From positions 43,003 to 107,002 of the forward strand of contig PMTF01000017.1 of NCBI GenBank assembly GCA_003167415.1: a DNA stretch of 64,000 bases, in the 5' to 3' direction. The notes below the pieces were generated by a model. That model ran no database searches. It was not told where the DNA came from and saw nothing but the letters and a program-made list of their open reading frames with translations. This stretch comes from Acidimicrobiaceae bacterium (GTDB taxonomy: Bacteria > Actinomycetota > Acidimicrobiia > Acidimicrobiales > RAAP-2). Shown here one piece after another: positions 34,194-43,236 of the stretch. The number at the start of each line of letters is the position of its first letter. The first letter of the stretch is position 1. The translations under genes and the position numbers were made by a program.

Positions 34194-35699
34194 ATGGCCC
34201 GCACAGCTCGAATCTCTACGCCGGTCGAGGCCGCGACGCAGCCGACGGTGGTGGTGCCCGTCGTCTTCGACGAGGGCGCCGCGTTCATCGCCGAATCGGT
34301 GCCCGCGACCATCGGCGGTCAGAGCATTCCGCGAACGCTCTCCAAGGAGTGGTGCACCAAACAGGGCTTGAAGCCCGACGCCGGGAGCGTCACCGTCCTT
34401 CGATCCCTCAAGGACACCAACGTCGCCTTCGTGAGCATCGGCTCGACGTACAACTCACTCGAGAGCTACCGACTCGCGGGCGCCGCCGCGACGCGCTGCG
34501 CCAACGACGCCTCGGTGGCCTTCTTCTTGCCGACCGACGGTATCGACGATCCGCGCGACGCGGCCCAGGCGCTCGTGACGGGGGCGCTCCTGGCGTCGTA
34601 CTCGTATAAACAAATTGAGGCGATGACGACCTTCGACGTGGTGCCGCTCGGCTCACCGCTGCCATCGGTGGAGACCCACGACGACGTGACTGAAGGCGCC
34701 CACCGCGGCGAGGCCATCGCCAGCGGCATCAACTGGGCGAAGTTCCTCGTCGATTCACCGGCCGGCTACATGCCGCCGAAGGAGTTGGCGCGTCACGTCC
34801 AGACGCGACTCGACGACGACGAGCACGTCACCGTGGAAGTCTGGAGTGAACCTCGGATTCGAGAAGAGCATCTCGGGGGACTGTTGGGCGTGGGCGAGGG
34901 ATCGGCACAGCCCTGTCGATTGGTCTACGCCACGTACGACCCGAGTCCCGAGGTGGATCTGCCTCACATCGCGCTGGTCGGCAAGGGCGTCACTTTCGAC
35001 TCGGGCGGCCTGTCCTTGAAGACCGGCGTGGGAATGATGACGATGAAGACGGACATGACCGGCTCGGCGATCGTGATGGCCGCGGTCTCCATCGCCAGTC
35101 GGCTGGCGTTGCAGGTGAAGATCACGGCGATCGCGCCGATGACCGAGAACCTGCCCAGTGATCGAGCGACCAAACCCGGTGACGTCCTGACGATTCGCAA
35201 CGGACTGACGATCGAGGTCCTCAACACCGACGCCGAAGGTCGCCTCATCCTCGCCGATGGCCTGAGCCTCGCCGTCGAGGCCAATCCCGACGCCATCATC
35301 GACGTGGCCACGCTCACCGGCGCCCAGCGCGTCGCCCTCGGTGACGAAGTCGGTGCCCTCTTCGCCTCAACCGACGAGATGGCCGACCTGTTCGCCATCG
35401 CGAGCGCCAGGAGTGGCGAGCTGCTCTGGCGCATGCCCCTCGTCGAGAGTTACGAAGCGGACATCGAGTCCGACGTGGCCGACATGAAGAACATGGGTAA
35501 GACCGGCAGTGGCGGGATGATCGCGGCGGCGCTGATCCTGCGGCGATTCACCGACGGGCGCCCTTGGGTGCACATCGACATTGCCGGTCCCGGTCGATCG
35601 GAGGCGAACCGGGGTTACACCACCAAGGGCGCGACCGCCTATAGCGCGCGCACGATCGTCGAGTTTCTCGAAGCCGTCGCCGAAGAGGCGCTCGACTAA
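34194..35699 (+). CDS. pepA: Leucyl aminopeptidase (M17)
   Basis: 501 residues. The catalytic domain has VGKGVTFDSGGLSLK, MKTDMTGSA, PMTENLPSDRATKPGDV and NTDAEGRLILADGL, which together carry the two-metal ligands and catalytic Lys and Arg of M17 peptidases. It removes amino-terminal residues in the cytoplasm. AGAGGA lies before the ATG, 13 bases after the adenosyltransferase stop, so the two are probably co-transcribed. The end overlaps the convergent nitroreductase by four bases. Confidence 0.93.
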   Translation: MARTARISTPVEAATQPTVVVPVVFDEGAAFIAESVPATIGGQSIPRTLSKEWCTKQGLKPDAGSVTVLRSLKDTNVAFVSIGSTYNSLESYRLAGAAATRCANDASVAFFLPTDGIDDPRDAAQALVTGALLASYSYKQIEAMTTFDVVPLGSPLPSVETHDDVTEGAHRGEAIASGINWAKFLVDSPAGYMPPKELARHVQTRLDDDEHVTVEVWSEPRIREEHLGGLLGVGEGSAQPCRLVYATYDPSPEVDLPHIALVGKGVTFDSGGLSLKTGVGMMTMKTDMTGSAIVMAAVSIASRLALQVKITAIAPMTENLPSDRATKPGDVLTIRNGLTIEVLNTDAEGRLILADGLSLAVEANPDAIIDVATLTGAQRVALGDEVGALFASTDEMADLFAIASARSGELLWRMPLVESYEADIESDVADMKNMGKTGSGGMIAAALILRRFTDGRPWVHIDIAGPGRSEANRGYTTKGATAYSARTIVEFLEAVAEEALD

Positions 35700-36292
35700 C
35701 GCTCGACCGCGCGCACGCGCGACGCGCGACTCGGGACCGCTCGGTTGAGCGAGGCCGACGAAACGTCGTTGCCGTCGGCCTTGCCGATCAACACCGTCGC
35801 GAACAGGTCTTCGTCGTCGATGCCGGCCCAACGAAGAATCTCGTTTTCGTGGCGGAAGTTTCCCCAGAGGGCGGCCTGCCACCCGCTCTCCTCAATCAGG
35901 AGCAACAACGCCATCGCCGCCATGGCGGCGTCGGTGTGCCAGTAGGGGACCGGCCAGTTCGATTCGTCGTCGAGTCCCGAGTATCGCTTGTCCGCTTCGG
36001 CGTAGCGCGCCACGTACTCGCCCCGGCGCGACGTCACCAGTACGACGGCGCCGGCGCGCTGCAGTCCCTCGGCCCGTCGCGAGTGGGCTCGCCACGCTTC
36101 GTCGGTCGCCACTTCGAAATACTCGCCGATCAATTCCGGTCCAACGGTGTGGAGTCGAATACCGGCGCTGTTGCCGGCCGTCGGCGCCCAGAGGGCCTGG
36201 GCGCAGAGATCGGACAACCACGCCGAATCGACCGGTGTGCCGTCAAAGGAACGCACCATCCTTCGTTGTGAGAGCAGTTCACGAAGTTCCAC
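35696..36292 (-). CDS. Nitroreductase-family flavoprotein
   Basis: 198 residues with RRMVRSFDGTPVD at the start (FMN phosphate binding Arg residues), ALWAPTAGNSAG, and AMAAMALLLLIEESGWQAALWGNF, the Gly-poor but recognisable FMN dimer helix. These enzymes use FMN with NAD(P)H or F420 partners; the substrate is unknown. GTG start at 36292. The upstream region between it and the divergent rhodanese-MoeB gene is 77 bases. Confidence 0.82.
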   Translation of the reverse strand: MELRELLSQRRMVRSFDGTPVDSAWLSDLCAQALWAPTAGNSAGIRLHTVGPELIGEYFEVATDEAWRAHSRRAEGLQRAGAVVLVTSRRGEYVARYAEADKRYSGLDDESNWPVPYWHTDAAMAAMALLLLIEESGWQAALWGNFRHENEILRWAGIDDEDLFATVLIGKADGNDVSSASLNRAVPSRASRVRAVER

Positions 36293-36369
36293 GCGTCGGT
36301 CTTAGCAGGAAGTCCGAACACGATTGATGACCGGACAGGTAAGATTTAGAAACTGAGAAGGAGCGAACG

Positions 36370-37533
36370 TTGTCCACGCCTCGAGATCTGCTGAACGCCG
36401 CCAAGGCCGAGATTAAAGAGATCGACCCGAACGACGTCGCCGCACGACTCGATCACTTCACGCTGCTCGACGTACGCGAACCCGAAGAGTACGAACAGGG
36501 TGCGGTGCCCGGCGCGGTCCACTTGCCGCGGGGCAACCTGGAGTTCTCCGTCGAGGGCCGACTGCCGGACAAGAACGCACCGATTGCCGTGTACTGCGCC
36601 GGTGGCGTGCGCTCGGCCTTCGCCACCAAGACACTCCAGGACCTCGGTTACACCGACGTGGTGTCAATCATTGGCGGATTCAACAAGTGGAAGGACGAGG
36701 GTCTCGCTTGGACGACGCCTCGTGTCCTGTCGGCCGACCAACGCAACCGATACCAACGCCACCTCCTGCTGCCTGAAGTGGGCGAGAAGGGTCAGATGCG
36801 CCTTCTGGATTCGAAGGTCCTACTGCTGGGCGCCGGAGGACTCGGTTCACCGGCGGCGCTGTATCTCGCCGCGGCCGGCGTCGGGACGATCGGCATCATC
36901 GACATGGATGTCGTCGACTCCTCCAACCTCCAGCGTCAAATCCTGCACAACGTCGACCGAATCGGCATGCGCAAGGTGGACAGCGCGAAGATGACCCTCA
37001 CCGCGATGAATCCGGACGTCAAAGTGCTGACCTACGACGCTCGACTGGGCGCCGACAACATTCTGGACATCATCGACGGTTACGACGTCATCGTGGACGG
37101 TACCGACAACTTCCCCACGCGCTACCTCGTGAACGACGCGGCGCTGGTGAAGAACATTCCCGTCGTGCACGGCTCGATCTTTCGCTTCGAAGGACAGGTC
37201 ACCGTGTTCAGTCCGTATGTCGGACCGTGTTATCGCTGCATGATCCCCGAGCCACCGCCGCCCGAACTCGCGCCGAGTTGCGCCGAGGCTGGCGTGCTGG
37301 GGGTGTTGCCGGGCATCGTCGGATCGATCCAGGCGATCGAGACGATCAAGTTACTGCTCGAACTAGGTGATCCCCTCGTTGGTCGACTTCTGACCTACGA
37401 CTCGATGGACGAGAGTTTCCGCACCTTCAAGGTGCGCCGCGATCCGGCCTGTCCGGCCTGCGGCGAGAACGCCGGTCCGATCGTGATCGCCGAGTACGAC
37501 GACCTGTGCAGGCCGCATCCCGTCAAGGTGTAG
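36370..37533 (+). CDS. Rhodanese-MoeB fusion, adenylyltransferase/sulfurtransferase
   Basis: 387 residues. Residues about 15-115 form a rhodanese domain: LLDVREPEEYEQG and the active Cys in VYCAGGVRSAF. Residues about 125-385 are the E1-like MoeB/ThiF domain: RYQRHLLLPEVGEKGQ, GAGGLGSPAALYLAAAGVG, DGTDNFPTRYLVNDA, Zn Cys in CYRCMIP and CPACGE. It adenylates and sulfurates a ubiquitin-like carrier (MoaD, ThiS or CysO). In MoeZ and MOCS3 the rhodanese is at the carboxyl end; here the order is reversed. The TTG start is supported by AAGGAG (36357-36362) seven bases upstream. moaC lies about 19 kb away. Confidence 0.9.
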   Translation: MSTPRDLLNAAKAEIKEIDPNDVAARLDHFTLLDVREPEEYEQGAVPGAVHLPRGNLEFSVEGRLPDKNAPIAVYCAGGVRSAFATKTLQDLGYTDVVSIIGGFNKWKDEGLAWTTPRVLSADQRNRYQRHLLLPEVGEKGQMRLLDSKVLLLGAGGLGSPAALYLAAAGVGTIGIIDMDVVDSSNLQRQILHNVDRIGMRKVDSAKMTLTAMNPDVKVLTYDARLGADNILDIIDGYDVIVDGTDNFPTRYLVNDAALVKNIPVVHGSIFRFEGQVTVFSPYVGPCYRCMIPEPPPPELAPSCAEAGVLGVLPGIVGSIQAIETIKLLLELGDPLVGRLLTYDSMDESFRTFKVRRDPACPACGENAGPIVIAEYDDLCRPHPVKV

Positions 37534-37633
37534 GTCCGCGCCATCGCTTCAGTAATTTCGGCGTGATTGCTTCGGGTCGGATCGTCGACACGTTGAAGTG
37601 ACCGGCACCCTCGTGGACCTCGAAGACCAGCGC
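37523..37633 (-). pseudogene. Possible remnant of an alpha/beta-hydrolase carboxyl end
   Basis: The minus strand carries 36 sense codons between two stops. They read like a protein end: [14 protein letters not shown] then STIRPEAITPKLLKRW and a Pro-rich finish. EGAGHF is a typical catalytic His motif of alpha/beta hydrolases. No start codon fits, and the space upstream is the mutase promoter and gene, so the rest is gone. It overlaps the end of the rhodanese-MoeB gene by 11 bases. A short frame like this can arise by chance. Confidence 0.35.
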
Positions 37634-37634
37634 C

Positions 37635-37640
37635 TATCGT
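37635..37640 (+). promoter_or_regulatory. -10 element TATCGT, leaderless type
   Basis: TATCGT ends seven bases before the GTG of the mutase gene at 37648. Confidence 0.4.
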
Positions 37641-37647
37641 TATCAAG

Positions 37648-39228
37648 GTGACGTCAGACGAGCGCCGTACGGATTCGGGGATTGTCGTCCAACCGGTCTA
37701 CGACGACTCTGACCTCGAAGGCTTCGACGCGGCGACGCAGTTGGGGAGCCCGGGGCAGTACCCCTACACCCGAGGCATCCAGCCCACGATGTACCGGGGA
37801 CGACTCTGGACGATGCGCCAATACGCCGGGTTCGGGACGGCCACCGCGACCAACCGGCGATTCAAGTTTCTCTTGGAGGCCGGTCAGACCGGTCTCTCGT
37901 GCGCCTTCGACCTGCCGACCCAGATGGGTTACGACGCCGACCACGTGCGCGCTGAGGGCGAGGTGGGCAAGGTCGGTGTCGCGATCTCGTCCTTGGAGGA
38001 CATGCGTGACCTGTTGGCCGATTTGCCCCTCGATCAGGTGACGACGTCGATGACGATCAACGCGACGGCCTCGACCTTGTTGTTGCTCTATCAGTTGGTG
38101 GGAGAAGAACAGGGTGTGCGGAGCGATCAGTTGCGCGGCACGATCCAGAACGACATCTTGAAGGAGTACGTGGCTCGGGGCACGTACATCTACCCGCCGC
38201 GTCAGTCGATGCGCCTCGTCGTGGACACCTTCGCGTACTGCGCTAAAGAAATGACGCAGTGGAACACCATTTCGATCTCGGGCTACCACATCCGCGAAGC
38301 CGGATCGACCGCCGTGCAAGAGATCGCCTTCACCCTGGCCAACGGCATTGCGTACGTGGAGGCGGCCCTGGCGGCCGGCTTGACGTTGGATGAGTTCGCG
38401 CCGCGACTCAGCTTCTTCTTCAACGCCCACAACAACCTCTTTGAAGAGGTGGCCAAATACCGAGCCGCGCGTCGGTTGTGGGCCTCGATCATGCGCGATC
38501 GCTTCGGGGCCACCGACGCGAAGTCCATGACCCTTCGCTTCCACACGCAAACCGGCGGATCGACGTTGACGGCCCAACAGCCCGAGAACAACATCGTGCG
38601 AACGACCATTCAGGCCCTCGCGGCCGCGCTGGGCGGCACGCAGTCCCTGCACACCAATGGCTTCGACGAGGCGCTTGGACTGCCGACCGAGCGAGCGGCC
38701 AAGCTCGCGCTGCGAACCCAGCAGGTCCTCGGCTATGAATCGGGTATCGCCGACACCGTCGACCCTCTCGCCGGTTCGTACTTCGTCGAGTCGTTGACCA
38801 ACGAGGTCGAGCGCCTGGCGCGCGAGTACATCGATACAATCGACGCTCGCGGCGGGGCCGTCGCGGCCATCGAGTCGCACTACATGCAAGACGAGATCGA
38901 GTCAGCGGCCTACGAATTCGCCCGTCGCGTCGATCGGGGCGAGAAGGTCGTCGTCGGCGTGAATCGTTTCGAAGAGAACGACCCGACCAAGGCCGACGTC
39001 TTTCCGATCAACGAAGAACAGCAACGAGCGCAGATCGACCGCGTGAAGTTGCTGAAGACGACCCGCGACAACGACGCCGTTCGAGCCGCCATCGCAGACC
39101 TAGGGTCGGCCGCGCGCGGAACGCAGAACGTGCTGTATCCAATGAAGACGGCACTGTCACGAATGGCGACACTCGGCGAGGTGGCCGACGTACTGCGCGC
39201 TGAATTCGGGGTCTACACGCCCAGCTAG
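37648..39228 (+). CDS. Methylmalonyl-CoA mutase large (catalytic) subunit
   Basis: 526 residues: the TIM-barrel part only, with no B12-binding domain, as in two-subunit mutases whose small subunit carries cobalamin. [26 protein letters not shown] has the substrate Tyr (about residue 49; the motif is cited in pieces PYTRGIQ / [17 protein letters not shown]), [12 protein letters not shown] follows, His214 is in [11 protein letters not shown], and [18 protein letters not shown] is the barrel end. The Tyr favours methylmalonyl-CoA over isobutyryl-CoA. It converts methylmalonyl-CoA to succinyl-CoA. The small subunit is not in the window. The carboxylase gene is 1.4 kb downstream on the other strand. 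Confidence 0.88.
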   Translation: MTSDERRTDSGIVVQPVYDDSDLEGFDAATQLGSPGQYPYTRGIQPTMYRGRLWTMRQYAGFGTATATNRRFKFLLEAGQTGLSCAFDLPTQMGYDADHVRAEGEVGKVGVAISSLEDMRDLLADLPLDQVTTSMTINATASTLLLLYQLVGEEQGVRSDQLRGTIQNDILKEYVARGTYIYPPRQSMRLVVDTFAYCAKEMTQWNTISISGYHIREAGSTAVQEIAFTLANGIAYVEAALAAGLTLDEFAPRLSFFFNAHNNLFEEVAKYRAARRLWASIMRDRFGATDAKSMTLRFHTQTGGSTLTAQQPENNIVRTTIQALAAALGGTQSLHTNGFDEALGLPTERAAKLALRTQQVLGYESGIADTVDPLAGSYFVESLTNEVERLAREYIDTIDARGGAVAAIESHYMQDEIESAAYEFARRVDRGEKVVVGVNRFEENDPTKADVFPINEEQQRAQIDRVKLLKTTRDNDAVRAAIADLGSAARGTQNVLYPMKTALSRMATLGEVADVLRAEFGVYTPS

Positions 39229-39518
39229 GGAATCAGAGGTTCGTGGAAGTGCGTGACGGTGGGTCGTTCGACGTAGAACGGATGCGTCAACTCGCGCCAC
39301 CGTTGAAAGTCCTCGGTCTCGCGCCACATCATGTGCGTTTCGATCGACTCCCAGCGAATGAGCAGTAGGTAGATCGAACCGTCCTCTTCTTGACGACGAA
39401 ACTCTCCGCCGAAGCAACCCTTGGCCGAATCGAGGATCGGCAACGCCGTGCGCGCGGACGCTTCGAACTCCTCTTCGCGACCGGGCGTTACCGCCATGAC
39501 GACGTGTTCGAGCATCAT
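39225..39518 (-). CDS. Antibiotic biosynthesis monooxygenase (ABM)-domain protein
   Basis: 97 residues from the ATG at 39518, which overlaps the stop of the M20 gene as [30 protein letters not shown] and [14 protein letters not shown] are the ferredoxin-like ABM fold; [12 protein letters not shown] links them. Such proteins include small cofactor-free monooxygenases and heme-degrading enzymes, but many have no known activity, and a heme His is not evident. It is the last gene of the minus-strand carboxylase operon and converges on the mutase gene with a four-base overlap. Confidence 0.75.
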   Translation of the reverse strand: MMLEHVVMAVTPGREEEFEASARTALPILDSAKGCFGGEFRRQEEDGSIYLLLIRWESIETHMMWRETEDFQRWRELTHPFYVERPTVTHFHEPLIP

Positions 39519-40672
39519 GCGCGGGCCATCAGTCGCGCGCGCAGCTTTTCGTCGTTCGCCACTCCGATCGCGGTGTGCGCGAGGGCGATCGCTCCGGCGA
39601 GAATCGCTCGATCGGCGTCGGGCGTAATGCACGCCGCGGTGAACTCGGGTTGATGGTTCACGGCACCGTTGGTGGGAATCATTAGCAGCGGGTGGATCGA
39701 GGGCACCACCAATGAGACGTTGGCCATGTCGGTGGAGATGGCCGGACGGTCGAAGCCCTCGTCGTCGAGAGCAAAACTTCGACCCAGTGCTTCGGCGGCG
39801 ACGCGGTAGTGCGAAAGGATGTCGGGGTCGGACTCCATGTGTGAGAAGGCGCTGCCGATTTCTTCAATGCGAAGCGAGGCTCCAGTCGCGAGAGCTCCGG
39901 CCTCGAAACACGCGTTGATCCGAACTCGCAACTCCGCCAGTCGATCACTCGTGAGCGAACGCGCCATGAAACGCCCGCTCGCGCGACTCGGGATGATATT
40001 GGCCGCCGATCCGCCTTCGAGGACAATGCCGTGAACGAGATCGCCCGGGCGCAACTGCTGACGCAAGAGGCCGATCGCCACTTGAGCGATCGTCAGGGCG
40101 TCGAGTGCGTTCACGCCGACCCAGGGCGCCGCCGCGGCGTGCGCTTCCTTTCCTTGGTAAGTGACGTCGAAGTGATCGACCGCGAGACAGAGTGCGTCGA
40201 GTCGTTCGGTGGGGAAGGGGTGAACCATCATCGCGGCGTGCACGTCATCGAAGTAGCCGGCGTTGATGAGGTCAATCTTGCCGCCGCCGCCTTCTTCCGA
40301 CGGCGTTCCGAGCAGCGTGACGGTGAGGTTCAGTTCGTCGGCGACGGCTCCGAGCCCAATGGCGGCCCCCAGGGACGAGGCGGCGATGATGTTGTGTCCA
40401 CAGGCGTGGCCGACGCCGGGCAGCGCGTCAAACTCCGCGCAGTACACGATGTTCAGATCGCCGTCACCCATGGTGGCGCGAAAGGCGGTCGGCAGATCGG
40501 CGACACCTCGCTCGACGCGAAAGCCGGCCTGTTCGGCTAATGCGGCGACGGCCTCGGAACTTTCAAACTCCACGTAACCGAGTTCCGGGTGCGCGTGAAC
40601 GAAGTGACTCAGTTCCACCAGGGCGTCGCCCTGTCGCTGGATCGCGTTGGCGGCGACTTCGCGGGCGCTCAC
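39515..40672 (-). CDS. M20-family amidohydrolase/peptidase
   Basis: 385 residues. HAHPELGYVE, VYCAEFDALPGVGHACGHN (metal His and Cys), GTPSEEGGGGK (catalytic Glu pair) and HFDVTYQGKEAHAAAAPWVG are the usual landmarks of the AbgB/aminoacylase-like M20D group; a later ligand lies near VNHQPEF. It probably hydrolyses N-acyl amino acids or p-aminobenzoyl-glutamate-like amides. Substrate is not deducible. GTG at 40672 overlaps the carboxylase stop by four bases, so it is co-translated with it. Confidence 0.85.
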   Translation of the reverse strand: MSAREVAANAIQRQGDALVELSHFVHAHPELGYVEFESSEAVAALAEQAGFRVERGVADLPTAFRATMGDGDLNIVYCAEFDALPGVGHACGHNIIAASSLGAAIGLGAVADELNLTVTLLGTPSEEGGGGKIDLINAGYFDDVHAAMMVHPFPTERLDALCLAVDHFDVTYQGKEAHAAAAPWVGVNALDALTIAQVAIGLLRQQLRPGDLVHGIVLEGGSAANIIPSRASGRFMARSLTSDRLAELRVRINACFEAGALATGASLRIEEIGSAFSHMESDPDILSHYRVAAEALGRSFALDDEGFDRPAISTDMANVSLVVPSIHPLLMIPTNGAVNHQPEFTAACITPDADRAILAGAIALAHTAIGVANDEKLRARLMARA

Positions 40673-42420
40673 TCGACCACTACCACGGTGTCGCCGGCGC
40701 TGACCGAATCACCGGCCGCCACGTTGACCGACACGACGACGCCGGACTTCTCAGCGTTCACCGAGTTCTCCATCTTCATCGCTTCGAGGATTACAACCGT
40801 GTCGCCCGCTTCGACCTGTTGGCCGACCTCGACGTTGACTTTCACGATCGTCCCCTGCATGGGGACGATGACACTGGCCGAACCGCTGCCCAGTACGCCC
40901 GGGTGGTGCTGTCGACGCGGTTTGGCGGCGGTGCTTTGGGCCCGGGGCAACCCCTCGTCGAACTCCGGCACCCACAGCGCGACGGTGACCCGCCGTCCGT
41001 TCACCTCGGCGGTGACGTCTTTGCGGACCTGACCATCGCCGACCGAGACGGCGGCGGTGACGACCTCGGGCAACGTCGTGAAGTCGAGTTCACTCTCGAC
41101 CCAGTTCGTGGAGTGCGTGCCCTGGACGAACCGCTCGTCGGTGAGTATCACGACGTCGGCGGCCAACGTCGTGGCGACTCCTTCGATGGTGGTCTCTTCG
41201 ATCGCGCGCAACATCCGACGACGAGCGCGCTCGCGGTCCGGTCCCCAGACGATCAGTTTCGCGATCAAGTTGTCGTAGTACTGCGAGATCGTGTCACCCG
41301 CACCGTACCCGGCGTCGAGTCGAACGCCCGGACCGGACGGCTGATCGAATCGGGTGATCGTGCCCGGGGTGGGGATGAACTTGCCCCCGGCCGGGTCTTC
41401 GGCGTTGATGCGAACTTCAATCGCGTGGCCCTCACGACGAACTTCGTCTTGCGTGAAGTTGAGTGGTTCACCGGAAGCTATTCGCAGTTGCCACTCGACG
41501 AGGTCAAGTCCGGTCACTACCTCGGTCACCGGATGCTCGACCTGAAGACGTGTGTTCATCTCCAAAAAGAAGAACGCGCCGTCTTGGTAAAGGAACTCGA
41601 CGGTCCCGGCGTTCACGTAGCCGCAGGCCTTCGAGACCTTCACCGCCGCTTCGCCCATGGCGCGACGCACATCGTCGGGGAAGTTCGGCGCCGGTGACTC
41701 CTCGATGAGTTTCTGATGCCGTCGTTGGGCCGAGCAGTCGCGCTCTCCGAGCCAGAGCGTGGTGCCGTGGGCGTCGGCGAGGACCTGCATCTCGATGTGA
41801 CGGGGACTGGTGAGATAGCGCTCGACGTAACACTCGGGCCGACCGAAATAACTCTGGGCTTCGCGTTGCGCGCTCTCCAACGCCGTTGGCGCCTCGTCCG
41901 CGGAGTTCGCGACTTTCATGCCGCGTCCGCCGCCACCGTAAGCGGCCTTGATGGCGACCGGCCAGCCGAAATCGTTGCCGAACTTCACGACTTCTTTGGC
42001 GTTCTTCAATGCTTCACTTCGACCGGGCACGCCCTCGACGCCGACCTTGGCCGCCGCGAGGCGACTCGAGATCTTGTCACCCATAATTTCGATCGCTTCG
42101 GGCGGGGGACCAATGAAGGTGATCCCGCGAGAAGTGATGGCCCGCGCGAACTCCGTATTCTCCGAAAAGAAGCCGTACCCCGGGTGGACAGCGTCCGCGC
42201 CCGATCGATCGATGACGTCGAGGATCACTTCGGTGTTGAGGTAGCTCTCGGCGGCACTCTGGCCCCCCAGGGCGTAGGCCTCGTCAGCCAGTCGCACGTG
42301 CAGCGCGTTGCGATCGAGTTCGGAGTAGACGGCGACGGTGGCGATGCCCATCTCTCGACAGGTGCGCATGACGCGAACCGCGATCTCGCCGCGATTGGCG
42401 ATCAGGACTTTCTGTAACAC
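40669..42420 (-). CDS. Acyl-CoA carboxylase alpha subunit (biotin carboxylase plus carrier)
   Basis: 583 residues. KVLIANRGEIAVRV starts biotin carboxylase; AYGGGGRGMKV is the ATP lid, then RHIEMQVLAD, GERDCSAQRRHQKLIEE and FLEMNTRLQVEHPVTE. The end is a biotin carrier domain with EAMKMEN. Such alpha subunits serve acetyl- and propionyl-CoA carboxylases; with the mutase and adenosyltransferase near, propionyl-CoA is a likely substrate, but the carboxyltransferase beta subunit is not in the window. GTG start with GGAGG five bases upstream. It is divergent from birA, whose product should biotinylate it. Confidence 0.93.
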   Translation of the reverse strand: MLQKVLIANRGEIAVRVMRTCREMGIATVAVYSELDRNALHVRLADEAYALGGQSAAESYLNTEVILDVIDRSGADAVHPGYGFFSENTEFARAITSRGITFIGPPPEAIEIMGDKISSRLAAAKVGVEGVPGRSEALKNAKEVVKFGNDFGWPVAIKAAYGGGGRGMKVANSADEAPTALESAQREAQSYFGRPECYVERYLTSPRHIEMQVLADAHGTTLWLGERDCSAQRRHQKLIEESPAPNFPDDVRRAMGEAAVKVSKACGYVNAGTVEFLYQDGAFFFLEMNTRLQVEHPVTEVVTGLDLVEWQLRIASGEPLNFTQDEVRREGHAIEVRINAEDPAGGKFIPTPGTITRFDQPSGPGVRLDAGYGAGDTISQYYDNLIAKLIVWGPDRERARRRMLRAIEETTIEGVATTLAADVVILTDERFVQGTHSTNWVESELDFTTLPEVVTAAVSVGDGQVRKDVTAEVNGRRVTVALWVPEFDEGLPRAQSTAAKPRRQHHPGVLGSGSASVIVPMQGTIVKVNVEVGQQVEAGDTVVILEAMKMENSVNAEKSGVVVSVNVAAGDSVSAGDTVVVVE

Positions 42421-42471
42421 TCAAACCTCCGTAGCGGACCTGTAATTTTCTACCACTCGCTCTTGAAACTC

Positions 42472-42477
42472 TAGAGT
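42472..42477 (+). promoter_or_regulatory. -10 element TAGAGT, leaderless type
   Basis: TAGAGT ends six bases before the GTG of birA at 42484; same hexamer as before E2. Confidence 0.45.
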
Positions 42478-42483
42478 TTCCTT

Positions 42484-43236
42484 GTGAGTTCAATCGTCTG
42501 GCGTATCGAGCACTTCAACGTGATCGACTCCACCAACACCTGGGTGGCCAAACGGGCGCTCGAGGGCGCCCCGGAAGGCCTGGTGGCGTTCGCGGACTTC
42601 CAGAGCGCCGGACGCGGACGATTGGATCGTCAGTGGGAGTCGCCTCCCGGAGCGTCGTTGCTGTGCTCGATCCTGCTGCGACCGGACCTCGCACCGGACC
42701 AGCTCCAACTGGTCGTCGCCTGCGTCGCTCTCGCGGCGCGCGCGGCCCTGGTGCGACTGAGCGGCGTGCGACCGGCGCTCAAATGGCCCAATGACTTGAT
42801 CGTCGGCGACGCGAAGATCGCGGGACTCCTCGCTGAGATCGTGTCCGTTGATGAGCGATTGGCCGTGGTCGTGGGAATCGGTGTCAATCTCACGCACGAG
42901 GGACCGGCGAATGTCGTGTCGACCAGTGTGCGCGCCGAGTCGGGCGTCACGATCACCCCGCCAGCGCTGCTCGACATTCTGCTGGATGAACTCGAAGCCC
43001 GGCGTGCGTCGCTGGACAGCGCCGATGGTCAGGCGAGCCTGCGCGATGAGTATCGGCGATCGCTGGTGACGTTGGGCCAGATGGTTCGCGTGGAACGCAC
43101 GAATGACGCAATCGTCGGTCTCGCGAAGTCGGTCGACGAGTTCGGACAGCTCATTGTCCTGGTTGATGAGGATGAAGTGTCGGTCACGGTCGGTGACGTC
43201 GTGCACCTGCGAGCTCACGAAGCAGAGCCGTCGTGA
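42484..43236 (+). CDS. birA: Biotin-protein ligase BirA (no DNA-binding domain)
   Basis: 250 residues. VIDSTNTWVAKR, SAGRGRLDRQWESPPGASL (the biotinyl-AMP loop GRGR), LKWPNDLIVGDAKIAGLL with the catalytic Lys, and VVGIGVNLTHE are the ligase core. The amino-terminal winged helix of E. coli BirA is missing, so it is a monofunctional ligase. It attaches biotin to the EAMKMEN Lys of the carrier domain encoded just across the divergent promoter region. The start is supported by TAGAGT. Followed by rmlD with a GTGA overlap. Confidence 0.92.
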   Translation: MSSIVWRIEHFNVIDSTNTWVAKRALEGAPEGLVAFADFQSAGRGRLDRQWESPPGASLLCSILLRPDLAPDQLQLVVACVALAARAALVRLSGVRPALKWPNDLIVGDAKIAGLLAEIVSVDERLAVVVGIGVNLTHEGPANVVSTSVRAESGVTITPPALLDILLDELEARRASLDSADGQASLRDEYRRSLVTLGQMVRVERTNDAIVGLAKSVDEFGQLIVLVDEDEVSVTVGDVVHLRAHEAEPS

